The notes: generated by a model from the sequence alone, not told the origin. DNA of 13,700 nucleotides from Gammaproteobacteria bacterium (GCA_023150055.1 JAKLLP010000003.1:9497-23196), one strand, 5' to 3'; counted from the first letter of the stretch, positions 1-7,636 are shown. Made by a program: numbers and translations.

Positions 1-422
1 TTGTCGAAATCGAGCGGCTGGCCGAAGACAAGGCTGTCGGTGAGGATGTTTCCCTGCAGGAGCCCGAGCAGCGGGCCGCGCACCCAGCGGCCGCCGATCC
101 TCACCTCGTCGAACCACAGCGCCGGCACGCCGAAGTAGGAAAACCGGTCGTTCAGGCGGTAGACCAGCCCGGTGGCGTGATACGCATCCTGGTCGACCCG
201 ATCGAACCGCATCAGCAGACCGTGCGCCTGCAGTGCCGCCACGTAGTCGCGCAGCGAGTCGAACGGGGGCTGCGGTGCGCCGGCAACGCCTTCCTCGCCC
301 GCAGCCGCCGCCCGCACCGCCCCGGGCCGCCATGCGGCCAGCGACGCGGCCGCGACGCTGCCCGCCGCGAGCATCTCGCGGCGCGACCACCCTGAACTCT
401 CTCGATCATCCCGCTGGGTCAT
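1..422 (-). CDS. UbiD-family decarboxylase with Tat-type signal, N-terminal part only
   Basis: The first 140 codons are present and the rest lies beyond the left edge. UbiD enzymes are prenyl-FMN-dependent reversible decarboxylases of aromatic or unsaturated acids. From about residue 54 the sequence looks like a UbiD N-terminus: FDSLRDYVAALQAHG, then RFDRVDQDAYHATGLVYRL, then ALWFDEVRIGGRWVRGP. In front of this sit about 50 extra residues starting MTQRDDRESSGWSRREML, followed by an Ala-rich hydrophobic stretch and a possible cleavage region near VRAAAAG. That is a twin-arginine (SRRxxL) signal layout, unusual for a family normally regarded as cytoplasmic. The start is the ATG at 422; the same frame stays open upstream to another ATG, and no strong Shine-Dalgarno decides between them. 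It lies 214 nt downstream of the small cysteine-rich gene on the same strand. The family call rests on pattern recognition of a partial protein, and the substrate is unknown. Confidence 0.62.
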   Translation of the reverse strand, partial: MTQRDDRESSGWSRREMLAAGSVAAASLAAWRPGAVRAAAAGEEGVAGAPQPPFDSLRDYVAALQAHGLLMRFDRVDQDAYHATGLVYRLNDRFSYFGVPALWFDEVRIGGRWVRGPLLGLLQGNILTDSLVFGQPLDFD

Positions 423-636
423 GGACCGACATCCCGGCTCACCGAGCGCACGCCGCGCCCGGCCGGATTGTCGCCGCGTAACAGGTCGGTGGGAATACCC
501 GTCACCACCGTCACGGCCACCTCGACCCGGCATCTCCCGTCACTGCAGGACGACCAGGCGCCACGCCCCCGCCAGTTCGCGAACCTCCCTACGGGCCGGG
601 CCGAAGCCTCAGCCCTGACCTACCAGCGTCTGGTAT

Positions 637-981
637 TCATTCCTTTACGCATACCCAGTACCAACTACCGCCGATATATCGCCACTGCCAGACGCAGTCC
701 GCTTCGGCCGCACCATCGGTGGATACCTGCTCGACTTCAACGAGGACCGTTTCCTTCTTGATATTAGTGGGGTAGCAGGCAGGATCAGCTTTCTTGTTCC
801 CGCTGTTGAAGTCGCACTCCTGCTTCTTTTTGCCGAGACCATCGGACCAGTAGCGGCATCCCTTGTCGGAGTCGCACACCAGGGACCATTTCGGCTCATC
901 AGCGCGGACTGGCGCCGAGAACAGGATTCCCGGCAGGAGCGCGCCAAGCAGGGCAGCGATCAGGGCGGTTTTCGATTTCAT
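637..981 (-). CDS. small secreted six-cysteine protein of unknown function
   Basis: A 114-residue protein that I do not recognise. It opens MKSKTALIAALLGALLPG and has a clear Sec signal peptide with likely cleavage after residue 27 (PVRA, then DEPKW). The mature part of about 87 residues has six cysteines, at about 36, 42, 56, 69, 96 and 111, enough for three disulfides in the periplasm or outside the cell. It is rich in Lys, Asp and Trp and ends with an aromatic run, WQWRYIGGSWYWVCVKE. The frame is open upstream to 1032, but the ATG at 981 is preceded by a strong purine-rich Shine-Dalgarno (GAGGGGAGGGAAG, 985-997) and yields the signal peptide, so it is preferred. The gene is poorer in GC than its neighbours: the row 781-840 has 29 G/C of 60. 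It lies 89 nt downstream of the FecR-TPR-barrel gene and could be co-transcribed with it. Confidence 0.72.
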   Translation of the reverse strand: MKSKTALIAALLGALLPGILFSAPVRADEPKWSLVCDSDKGCRYWSDGLGKKKQECDFNSGNKKADPACYPTNIKKETVLVEVEQVSTDGAAEADCVWQWRYIGGSWYWVCVKE

Positions 982-1070
982 GGACTTCCCTCCCCTCTTC
1001 GGGTGTTGGTGGATCGACACGTTCGTCGGCACCGGATCGTGTTGTTCTGCCTCCCGGCGCCGACAGGCGT

Positions 1071-4000
1071 TCAGTAAGCGATGGTTGCCCGCAGCAGAAT
1101 TGTCCGCTCAGGGAAAATGCGCGGATTCTGCGGATCAACGTCCTGGAACTGGATCGACCTGTCGAACAGGTTCTGAGCTTCGATTCGTATCACGCCGTGC
1201 CGGCCTGGCAGCCGGAAGGCCGCGAAGGCATCCGCAACCCAGAAATCGTCGGAGTCGCGTTCGGTCGGGGCGAACGGGAAGACCTGGAAGTCGCCGCGCT
1301 GCCAGACGCCGGTGGCCACCACCCCGGCGGAAAAACCGGAAGGATGGAAGTAACTGGCCTCCAGCGGCAACCGGTGGGTCTCCAGCGTGAGATAGCCAAA
1401 CGGGAAGAAATTGGCATCGTTCTCGAACAGGTCGTACTCGTACGACGCGCCGGCGCTGATTCGATCCGAGGCAAGCCAGTACAGATAGCCGCGGGCCTGG
1501 CTCTCGGTGACGTCGGTCGTGACGGTACGCAAGCTCACATCGGGCGGCGGCGTCTGCTCGAAAAACGGGATATCCAGCCAGCGCCTGGAGATCTCCAGGC
1601 CCGCCTGCAGTTCGCCCGAAAGGCGATGGTCGATACCCAGACCGAGGCGCCGGGCCTCTTCCGCCTCGGATCCAGCGAAGAACTGGTTGAATCCCGCGAC
1701 CGGTGTCGGCTCCAGTGAAGGTTGAATGTCGAGACGCGATGGGTTCGGACGTTGCAGCGTCTGGAAGGCGGCCAGCCGCACGGTGGTGTCCGTCGTCGGC
1801 TGCCAGACCACACCAAGCTTCGGGTTGAAGCGATCACGCTCGAAGTTGCGTCCCTCCAGCAGGTCGATGCTCGCGCCGGCAGTCAGCACGACGTTGGCCG
1901 GAAGCGCGAAATTCGCATAGGCATAGCCGCTGATGTCCTGCGGGCGGAAACCGTCACTGCCCTGGACGGGGATTTCAAATGGCGGATCCGGAATGGGTAT
2001 GAGCAGCGTCGTATTCTCATCGACCGTGGAGCCGTAGTAGCGAACCCCGCTCGTCAGGCTCCAGTTCACCGCCCGATGGAGCACCTGCAGTTCCGCCGTG
2101 TAGTTATCCACATCCTGCGCGATTCGGAACGAACCGACACTGGAGAAGTTGGCAAGCGAAACGTCTTCGTAGGCGATGAGCGCCAGCCCGGTGGTCGACG
2201 GACTGAAATCATGGCGCAAGCCTATGCGTACCGTGGCCGAATCGTCGCTGGCGCGCCCGGTAGACGGAAAGGGCGGTTCCTTCGCGCGCAGAACGAGGTC
2301 ACCTTCTTCGCGGTCAGTGGCCCGAACCTCCGCGAGGACGCTGGTGTCTGCCGACAGACGACGCTGTACGAGAAGACTACCGACGCTCTGTTCGAGGTCG
2401 TTGTTTTCACGGAATCCGTCTGTCTCGAAGTGGTATCCACCCAGACTGGCCGACCAGGGACCGTCGATGCCGGCCACCACCGCGTCTGCGCCCCATGTGT
2501 CGTTTCCGCCGACGACGGCGGAACTCTGGATCGCGAGACGATCGCGATTGAACAGCGGGTTGAACTCATTGAAGGAGATGGCAGTGGGGCCAGCCGTATC
2601 CAGTATGAACAGGTTCGCCTCGCCCAACTGAGGCTGCACTGGAGTGATGTTCAAGGGTTGCAGAAGCTGGGACTGCAGCAACTCGTTCACCCGCGCGATC
2701 TCGTGCCGTGGCAGGCTGGAATAGGAATCCGCCAGCAGGCGGTGGCCCGAGAAGTCGGACGGATCCGTCGCCACCGATTTCCAGCCCTTGCGCAATGCCA
2801 GCTCGTCGAAACTCAGATCGCGGTAAGTCCGCCCGACGGCGGCGCTGCGCGCCGCGAGGTCTTCGTCGAGCAGCAGGCGCGAGCGGTACACCGCGCGGTT
2901 GTCGTTGAGCGCGACGGACTCCGTCATGTCCTCGAGAGCCTCGACCGGACGGTTGACGGTCTGCTTGCGGATCGCGTCGTAAAAGAACGCGGTGGGGTCG
3001 TTCGGGTCGAGCTCCTTGGCGATGCCGAGCTGGGTCGCGGCCAGTTCGTCACGCTTCTCCTCGTAATACGCCTTGCCGATGTAGGCGCGGATCAGCGCGT
3101 TGCCCGGGTCGAGGATCACCGCGATGTCGATCTGCTCGCGCCCTGCCGTGAGCTCGCCGTCGCGGATCAGGGCGAGCCCGAGCCCGAGCCGCGGCAGCGG
3201 CGCGGCCGAATCGAGCCGGATCGCCTCGGTGAACGAGGCGCGCGCGAGCGCGGTGTCCACGCGCGCGAGGTACGCGAACCCGAGCACGGCATGCGGCAGC
3301 GACAGCGCCGGATCGGCGGCGACCGCGTCCCGGGCGGCGTCGATCGCCTGCCGCGTGTCGCCGACGGCGAGCCAGAGCTCCGCGAGACGCGCGGCGGCCA
3401 GTACGTTGCCCGGCTCGGCGGCGGTCGCCGCCTGCAGGGACTGCAGCGCGCCGCCGAGATCGAAATCGGACCGCTGCACGTAGGAGCGGGCGATCAGGGC
3501 GGCGGCGGAGGCCGGATCCGCCGCGACCGCCTGCCCGGCGAGGCTGCGCGCCCGCTCGCGATCGTTCTGGGTGAGGGCCATGATCGAGCGCAGCGCGAGC
3601 GCGACGGCATCGGTGGAGTTCTTACGCAGGGCCGCGTCGAGAAGCCGCTCGGCATCATCAAACCGCCCCACGGCGAGCGCGGCCGCGGCCCGGCCTGCCT
3701 CGTCGGAGGCGCCGGCGGTCACCGGCGGGTAGTACAGCGTCCATTGCACCGCATCGCGCGGCCGCACGACCGTCGCGAGGACGGGTGCGGCGCCCGCGCC
3801 TGCGCTCACCCTCGTGCCGCTGCCTGCCGAGGCGCGGCCGCTCGCGTTCTCCATGGTGACCTGGCCCTCGAAAACGAGTATCGAGGCGTCGCCGGCCGAC
3901 ACGGTCACGAGGAATTCGGTGCCGTCGATACCCGCGTTGGCAAACGGGGTGAGCACGCGCAGTGCCCGCCGGTCGCGGGTGACGATGTGCAGCGCTCCTT

Positions 4001-4361
4001 CGAGCACTTCCAGCCAGGTCTTTTTCTCGTCCGCGGGCGGCGGGAAGTGAATGACCGTGTTCTGGTCGAGACGGGTGACGGTCTCGTCGGGCAGCGCGAG
4101 CGCTGCACGGCTGGCGGCCCGCGTCCTCAGCCGGTCGCCGAAACACAGGCGCTCATCGAGCGCTGCCGGGGCCCACACGGGCTGACCGCTGCGCTGGGTC
4201 TCGACGGTTCCCTGCAGCGATACCAGGCGCGCTACCGGCGGCTCGCAGCTCGCCGCCGCGGCCTCGACAGCCGCGAACAGGCCATACGCCATCAGTACGG
4301 CCCGGGCGCAGCGCGTCACGGGCGATTTGCCGACACCGACGCCGGCTGCAGACTCGTTCAC
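1071..4361 (-). CDS. exported FecR-TPR-outer-membrane beta-barrel fusion protein
   Basis: About 1,096 residues. Order: signal peptide (1-37, ending AAAA before SC); FecR-like periplasmic domain (about 42-195, with VARLVSLQGTVE, FGDRLRTRAASRAALALPD and TPFANAGIDGTEFLV); tetratricopeptide repeats (about 220-500, several 34-residue units such as LLDAALRKNSTDAVALALRS); a linker; then a beta-barrel (about 595-1096) resembling the C-terminal barrel of TonB-dependent receptors, with FNPKLGVVWQP, an IEAQNLFDR motif and a terminal aromatic (TIAY). No receptor plug domain or TonB box is visible, so it is not an ordinary receptor; TPR plus barrel recalls exporters such as BcsC and PgaA, though those lack FecR. 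I chose the GTG at 4361, which follows a purine-rich stretch at suitable distance. An in-frame GTG at 4415 has its GGAG immediately adjacent, too close. It lies downstream of the cyclase gene, suggesting the two work together across the envelope. Domain calls are firm; function is inferred. Confidence 0.85.
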   Translation of the reverse strand: MNESAAGVGVGKSPVTRCARAVLMAYGLFAAVEAAAASCEPPVARLVSLQGTVETQRSGQPVWAPAALDERLCFGDRLRTRAASRAALALPDETVTRLDQNTVIHFPPPADEKKTWLEVLEGALHIVTRDRRALRVLTPFANAGIDGTEFLVTVSAGDASILVFEGQVTMENASGRASAGSGTRVSAGAGAAPVLATVVRPRDAVQWTLYYPPVTAGASDEAGRAAAALAVGRFDDAERLLDAALRKNSTDAVALALRSIMALTQNDRERARSLAGQAVAADPASAAALIARSYVQRSDFDLGGALQSLQAATAAEPGNVLAAARLAELWLAVGDTRQAIDAARDAVAADPALSLPHAVLGFAYLARVDTALARASFTEAIRLDSAAPLPRLGLGLALIRDGELTAGREQIDIAVILDPGNALIRAYIGKAYYEEKRDELAATQLGIAKELDPNDPTAFFYDAIRKQTVNRPVEALEDMTESVALNDNRAVYRSRLLLDEDLAARSAAVGRTYRDLSFDELALRKGWKSVATDPSDFSGHRLLADSYSSLPRHEIARVNELLQSQLLQPLNITPVQPQLGEANLFILDTAGPTAISFNEFNPLFNRDRLAIQSSAVVGGNDTWGADAVVAGIDGPWSASLGGYHFETDGFRENNDLEQSVGSLLVQRRLSADTSVLAEVRATDREEGDLVLRAKEPPFPSTGRASDDSATVRIGLRHDFSPSTTGLALIAYEDVSLANFSSVGSFRIAQDVDNYTAELQVLHRAVNWSLTSGVRYYGSTVDENTTLLIPIPDPPFEIPVQGSDGFRPQDISGYAYANFALPANVVLTAGASIDLLEGRNFERDRFNPKLGVVWQPTTDTTVRLAAFQTLQRPNPSRLDIQPSLEPTPVAGFNQFFAGSEAEEARRLGLGIDHRLSGELQAGLEISRRWLDIPFFEQTPPPDVSLRTVTTDVTESQARGYLYWLASDRISAGASYEYDLFENDANFFPFGYLTLETHRLPLEASYFHPSGFSAGVVATGVWQRGDFQVFPFAPTERDSDDFWVADAFAAFRLPGRHGVIRIEAQNLFDRSIQFQDVDPQNPRIFPERTILLRATIAY

Positions 4362-4558
4362 GGGCAGCCCCCCCACCCCTCTCCGGCGAGACCTCGGGAC
4401 GCTGGCCCGGCGCACCTCCCCCCGGTTCCGATTGGAGCGCGCCGACCTGCCCGCGATCCCAGAATATTTCGTTTTCTTCTCAGGATGTTGGCTCGAAAAT
4501 CGAGGCTAGCACCACGGACACGCCGCGGCAAGCGCGGCCCCCCTTCGGCATTATCAAT
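4362..4558 (-). other. 197-nt leader between cyclase and FecR-TPR-barrel genes
   Basis: No gene is supported here. On the minus strand the stretch holds a small perfect hairpin (4492-4504, arms CTCGA and TCGAG around AAA) without a U-tract. It also holds an AT-rich island at 4462-4480 (complement of AGAATATTTCGTTTTCTTCT) that could contain a weak promoter -10. A G-rich purine tract at about 4367-4384 precedes the chosen GTG start of the fusion gene. The length allows either co-transcription with the cyclase or a separate promoter; the sequence does not decide. Confidence 0.35.
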
Positions 4559-6805
4559 CTACTTGGCCTGGATACGCACCGCGCCGCCGGTGAACGACAC
4601 GGGTCCGTTTGCGAGGTAGTCCTCGCACAGCCGCAGGTAGTAGCGCGCGGGCCCGTCATCGGCAACGCGCTCCAGGTACCGGGCAAACAGCTGCCGGGCT
4701 TCGCCCCAGCGCCCGGCGCGAAACTCCGCCAGCGCCGCGCTGAACAACTGGACGTTCCGCGCTGCGGTGCCGAGCGGCTGCTCCGCCTGACCGAGCAGCT
4801 CGTGCACCACCACCGGCACCGTCTTGCCGGCCAGCAGGAAGGTCCCGACCTCGCGCGTCGCCAGTCCGCCGACACCGGCGAGCGCTTCTGCCGACACCAG
4901 GATTCGTGTGCCGAGCTGCTTGTTGAGCGACTCGATGCGCGTTGCCGTGTTGACGATGTCGCCGACGGCCCGGTACTCGAAATGCTGGCGCGCGCCGATC
5001 TCGCCCAGCCGGATTTCTCCGGAATGCAGGCCGATACGTGTCGGCAGGGCCGCCCGATCGCCGGCCAGGGCACGCGCCTGCAGTTCGGCCGCCAGGTGCA
5101 ACGCCGCGTCGCAGGCGTTTCTTTGCACGGTAGCTTCCGGACGGGCGGAGGCCCATATCGCCATCATCGCGTCACCCACCACGTCCGAGACCTGCCCGCC
5201 GAAGCGCTCGACCTCGGTGAAGAGCAGTTCGTAATAGGCGTTCATGAGGCGCGTCAGCTCGTCCGGCGCCAGCGTTTCGGCCATCAGCGTGTACTGGGCC
5301 GCATCGGTGGCCATGCAGGTGCCGTGCACGATCTCCACCGCAGCCGCGCTGGCCCGGCTCTCGTCGACGAGCCGCTCCACCAGCCGCGGCGGCACGTAGC
5401 GGCCCAGGGCGGCGCTGATACGTGCACGCTGCCGCCGGGCCTCGCGGAACTGCAGGACGAGCGCGCCGACCGTCGCCAGCGTGGTCTGCAGGAACACGGG
5501 CACCATCACGGGCATCCAGAGGTCCGCTGCGGAAAACAGGCCAACCGCGAACACCAGGTAGAGCGAGGCGCTCGCGATGCCGGCGGCGACACCGACCGCT
5601 CCCGGCAGCGCCCGGCAGACGAAGCCGAGGTAAGCGCCCCAGGCGAACAGGACCGCCAGCGCCGGCAACGGCCCCAGCGGGCGCAACGGGCGGCCCTCGA
5701 GCAGGTTGGCGGTGGCCGTCGCCGCGATCTCCACGCCGCTCAGGTTGAGCCCGCTCTCCTCGGAGAACACCGAGAAGAAACTGTCCTTCTGGTCGGCCTG
5801 ACGGCGCGCGGCAAAACCGACGAACACGATGCTGTCGCGCAGGTCGAGCGGGCGGCCTTCGACCGTGCGCAACGGCTCGCCGCTCACCGCCTCGTGATAG
5901 GGAATCGTCGGCACGCTGAGCGGCGGACCATAGTAGTTCAGGTAATAGCTCGACGGCCCGGCGTAAAGGCGCAGCAGGCCGGCGAGCCGCAGCGCCGGCG
6001 CCTCGGGCAAAAACACCGCGGGGCCCGCGTCGATCGCTTGCGCAAGCGCCTCGACCCTGGCCGGCTCGGCAAGACAGAGTTCACGCAGCGCCTGCATGAA
6101 ATCCGTCAGTGTGCGCGCCTCGACCGCCGCCACGCCTCTGTCCGGAATCCCGGCCGTGCGGACAGCCCCCGTCAATTCGTCGCGCAAGCCCGCCGCATAG
6201 GCCTGCAGCGCGACCATCGGCAACGTCGGATACTCTCCGGCTTCCTCGTTGAAGGCCCAGAACTGGCTCACCTTCATCGGCCACGCCGGCAGCAGGAACG
6301 GCGCAGTGGCGAACGCGCTCGCGCTCAGCACCTCGATGGGTGGCGCAAGCTCCACGCGAACTGCCTCCAGCGCCCGGTTCCCCGCGCCCGCGCGCCCGAG
6401 GGGCACGTAGCGCCGCTCGAGGCGCATCGTCAGCACCACGTTACCCGCCGCGCGCAGGGCTGCTGCGAAGGCCGCGTCATCATCGGGCGACCCCGGCTCA
6501 CCGAAAAAAATGTCGAGGACTATGACGCGCGCGCCTGCCGCGGCGAGGTTTTCCACGAGCTTCGCATGCAGGGAACGCGGCCAGCGCGCCGGGTCCGCCG
6601 GCACGCCGAGCGCCTCGGCAGAAGGGCGATCGATCCGGACCACGTGAACATTGCCCGGCGGCTGGCGCGGCCCGCGCAGCGCGAACAGCCAGTGCAGGCC
6701 GGCGCTTTCCTCGACCCGCAGGGTGAAAGGAACCATGCCGACGGCAACGCCGATTGCGCCGATGGCCAGCCCGAGCAAGGCGGCGCTTGTCCTACGGCCC
6801 AGCAT
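4559..6805 (-). CDS. CHASE2-domain class III adenylate/guanylate cyclase
   Basis: A 748-residue membrane cyclase that would make a cyclic nucleotide from ATP or GTP. Layout: TM helix 8-28; periplasmic CHASE2 sensor about 35-370 (VHVVRID, ARVIVLDIFFGEP, LRDSIVFVGFAA); three TM helices about 378-397, 401-425 and 430-453; cytoplasmic class III catalytic domain about 488-640; a C-terminal TPR-like helical tail (FSAALAEFRAGRWGEARQLF). Metal-binding Asp501 (MATDAAQYT) and Asp545 (VVGDAMMAIW) are present, as are transition-state Asn619 and Arg623 (VNTATR). The two purine-selecting positions are unusual: Asp541 where Lys is standard, and Arg612 where Asp or Thr is standard. Substrate specificity therefore cannot be read off. 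The ATG at 6805 opens the frame; its Shine-Dalgarno is weak. It lies 107 nt downstream of a Crp/Fnr regulator with a cyclic-nucleotide-type pocket and upstream of the FecR fusion, an arrangement that suggests a sensor-messenger-effector set. Confidence 0.92.
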   Translation of the reverse strand: MLGRRTSAALLGLAIGAIGVAVGMVPFTLRVEESAGLHWLFALRGPRQPPGNVHVVRIDRPSAEALGVPADPARWPRSLHAKLVENLAAAGARVIVLDIFFGEPGSPDDDAAFAAALRAAGNVVLTMRLERRYVPLGRAGAGNRALEAVRVELAPPIEVLSASAFATAPFLLPAWPMKVSQFWAFNEEAGEYPTLPMVALQAYAAGLRDELTGAVRTAGIPDRGVAAVEARTLTDFMQALRELCLAEPARVEALAQAIDAGPAVFLPEAPALRLAGLLRLYAGPSSYYLNYYGPPLSVPTIPYHEAVSGEPLRTVEGRPLDLRDSIVFVGFAARRQADQKDSFFSVFSEESGLNLSGVEIAATATANLLEGRPLRPLGPLPALAVLFAWGAYLGFVCRALPGAVGVAAGIASASLYLVFAVGLFSAADLWMPVMVPVFLQTTLATVGALVLQFREARRQRARISAALGRYVPPRLVERLVDESRASAAAVEIVHGTCMATDAAQYTLMAETLAPDELTRLMNAYYELLFTEVERFGGQVSDVVGDAMMAIWASARPEATVQRNACDAALHLAAELQARALAGDRAALPTRIGLHSGEIRLGEIGARQHFEYRAVGDIVNTATRIESLNKQLGTRILVSAEALAGVGGLATREVGTFLLAGKTVPVVVHELLGQAEQPLGTAARNVQLFSAALAEFRAGRWGEARQLFARYLERVADDGPARYYLRLCEDYLANGPVSFTGGAVRIQAK

Positions 6806-6841
6806 GGGAAATTGCCGAAGGGCGACTCCGCGTGATGCAAC

Positions 6842-6892
6842 CGTCGCCAGAATACTGTATTTCCGCCGGACCGCCCGCCGGCGCTGGCGACG
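6842..6892. repeat. 9-bp inverted repeat between Crp/Fnr and cyclase genes
   Basis: CGTCGCCAG (6842-6850) and CTGGCGACG (6884-6892) are exact reverse complements separated by 33 nt. The gap contains an 11-bp AT-rich palindrome, AATACTGTATT (6851-6861), and two copies of CCGCCGG. In RNA read on the minus strand this could fold into a hairpin just before the cyclase gene, perhaps limiting read-through. Alternatively, the AT-rich core could supply a promoter -10 for the cyclase. No U-tract follows, so it is not a standard terminator. Confidence 0.35.
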
Positions 6893-6912
6893 CGCGGAGC
6901 GACCGGGAACCG

Positions 6913-7623
6913 CTACCTCGGGTCGCCGTTACGCGCGGGCCTGTGCTTCGCGAGATCGGCCAGGGCTTCGGGGTCACGGATGACGACCTTGCCGCGCGAC
7001 AGTTCGATCCAGCCTTGCTCGCGCCAGCCCTGCAGGTTCTGGTTGACCACCTGGCGCGACGCGCTCAGGAAGTTCGCGAGATCGCCCTGCGATATGTTCA
7101 ATACCTTGCCGCCAGGGGCCTTCGTACCGTGCTGGTTGCACAGCCGCAGCAGGCGGCTTGCGAGCCGCGCAGGCACGTCGAGGAAAGCCGCCTCCTCCAC
7201 CAGCTCGCTCGCCCAGCGCAGCCGCTGGCAGAACACCTGCAGCAGGTGCCGGGCCAGCGCGGGATCGCGCTCCAGCAGGTGGAGCAACTCCACCCGGGTG
7301 ACGAGAAACAGGCTCGTGTCGCTGGTCGCGATCGCGGTGGCCGTCCGCGGCCCGCCATCCAGCATTGCAACCTCGCCGAAGACATCCCCCGATTCCATGA
7401 TGTTGAGGAACACCTCGCGACCGGAGGGTTCCTGCGAGCTGATGCGGACCTCGCCCGAGATGACCGCATACAGCGCATCACCGGCATCGCCCTGGCGGAA
7501 GATGACGGTTCCCCGCGGGTAGCTGCGGCGCAGAGCGAGCTCGGCCACCCGGTCGAGCGTGCTCTCGGCGAGCCCGCGCAGCAGCAGGTTCGCCCTCAGG
7601 ACCGCTTTCGCCGTGATCGCCAC
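6913..7623 (-). CDS. Crp/Fnr-family transcriptional regulator
   Basis: A 236-residue regulator, full length for the family. The N-terminal cyclic-nucleotide-binding fold (about 10-130) has a cassette FGEVAMLDGGPRTATA at 82-97. Glu84, Arg93 and Thr94 stand where Crp and protein kinase A bind the sugar and phosphate of cAMP, so a cyclic nucleotide ligand is plausible. There is no N-terminal cysteine cluster as in Fnr. A long dimerisation helix follows, then a winged helix-turn-helix (about 175-215, ISQGDLANFLSASRQVVNQNL) with recognition residues Arg190, Gln191 and Gln195 where E. coli Crp has Arg, Glu and Arg. The frame is open back to 7854 and has an ATG at 7686, but the GTG at 7623 is preceded by AGGAGGAGG at 7628-7636 and yields a normal family length. 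It is the first gene of the left-hand minus-strand series. It could respond to the neighbouring cyclase and may regulate itself through the palindrome at 7681-7696. Confidence 0.92.
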   Translation of the reverse strand: MAITAKAVLRANLLLRGLAESTLDRVAELALRRSYPRGTVIFRQGDAGDALYAVISGEVRISSQEPSGREVFLNIMESGDVFGEVAMLDGGPRTATAIATSDTSLFLVTRVELLHLLERDPALARHLLQVFCQRLRWASELVEEAAFLDVPARLASRLLRLCNQHGTKAPGGKVLNISQGDLANFLSASRQVVNQNLQGWREQGWIELSRGKVVIRDPEALADLAKHRPARNGDPR

Positions 7624-7627
7624 CGCG

Positions 7628-7636
7628 CCTCCTCCT
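7628..7636 (-). promoter_or_regulatory. strong ribosome binding site deciding the Crp/Fnr start
   Basis: On the minus strand AGGAGGAGG ends four bases before the GTG at 7623. It is a tandem Shine-Dalgarno that can be read with 4- or 7-nt spacing. No comparable site precedes the upstream in-frame ATG at 7686, which is why the shorter 236-residue product is preferred. Confidence 0.7.

Noticed and set aside
621..635. TACCAG-CGT-CTGGTA hairpin just after the cysteine-rich gene
   Set aside because: Six-bp stem with a 3-nt loop and no U-tract; too weak to call a terminator.
423..636. open frame on the minus strand ending on the UbiD start (TGA overlapping ATG)
   Set aside because: It would give a stop-start overlap, but has no convincing start codon or ribosome site and no recognisable sequence; treated as intergenic.
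3175..3192. short GAGCCC tandem repeat
   Set aside because: It encodes the GLGLA segment of a TPR helix in the fusion gene; ordinary coding repetition at high GC.
1722..4619. 965-residue open frame on the plus strand
   Set aside because: Exact antisense of the FecR-TPR-barrel gene; low-complexity Arg/Gly/Ala/His-rich product with no domain. High GC leaves the opposite strand open.
4802..6835. 677-residue open frame on the plus strand
   Set aside because: Antisense of the CHASE2 cyclase, whose motifs are unmistakable; the product is Arg/Gln/His-rich without recognisable features.
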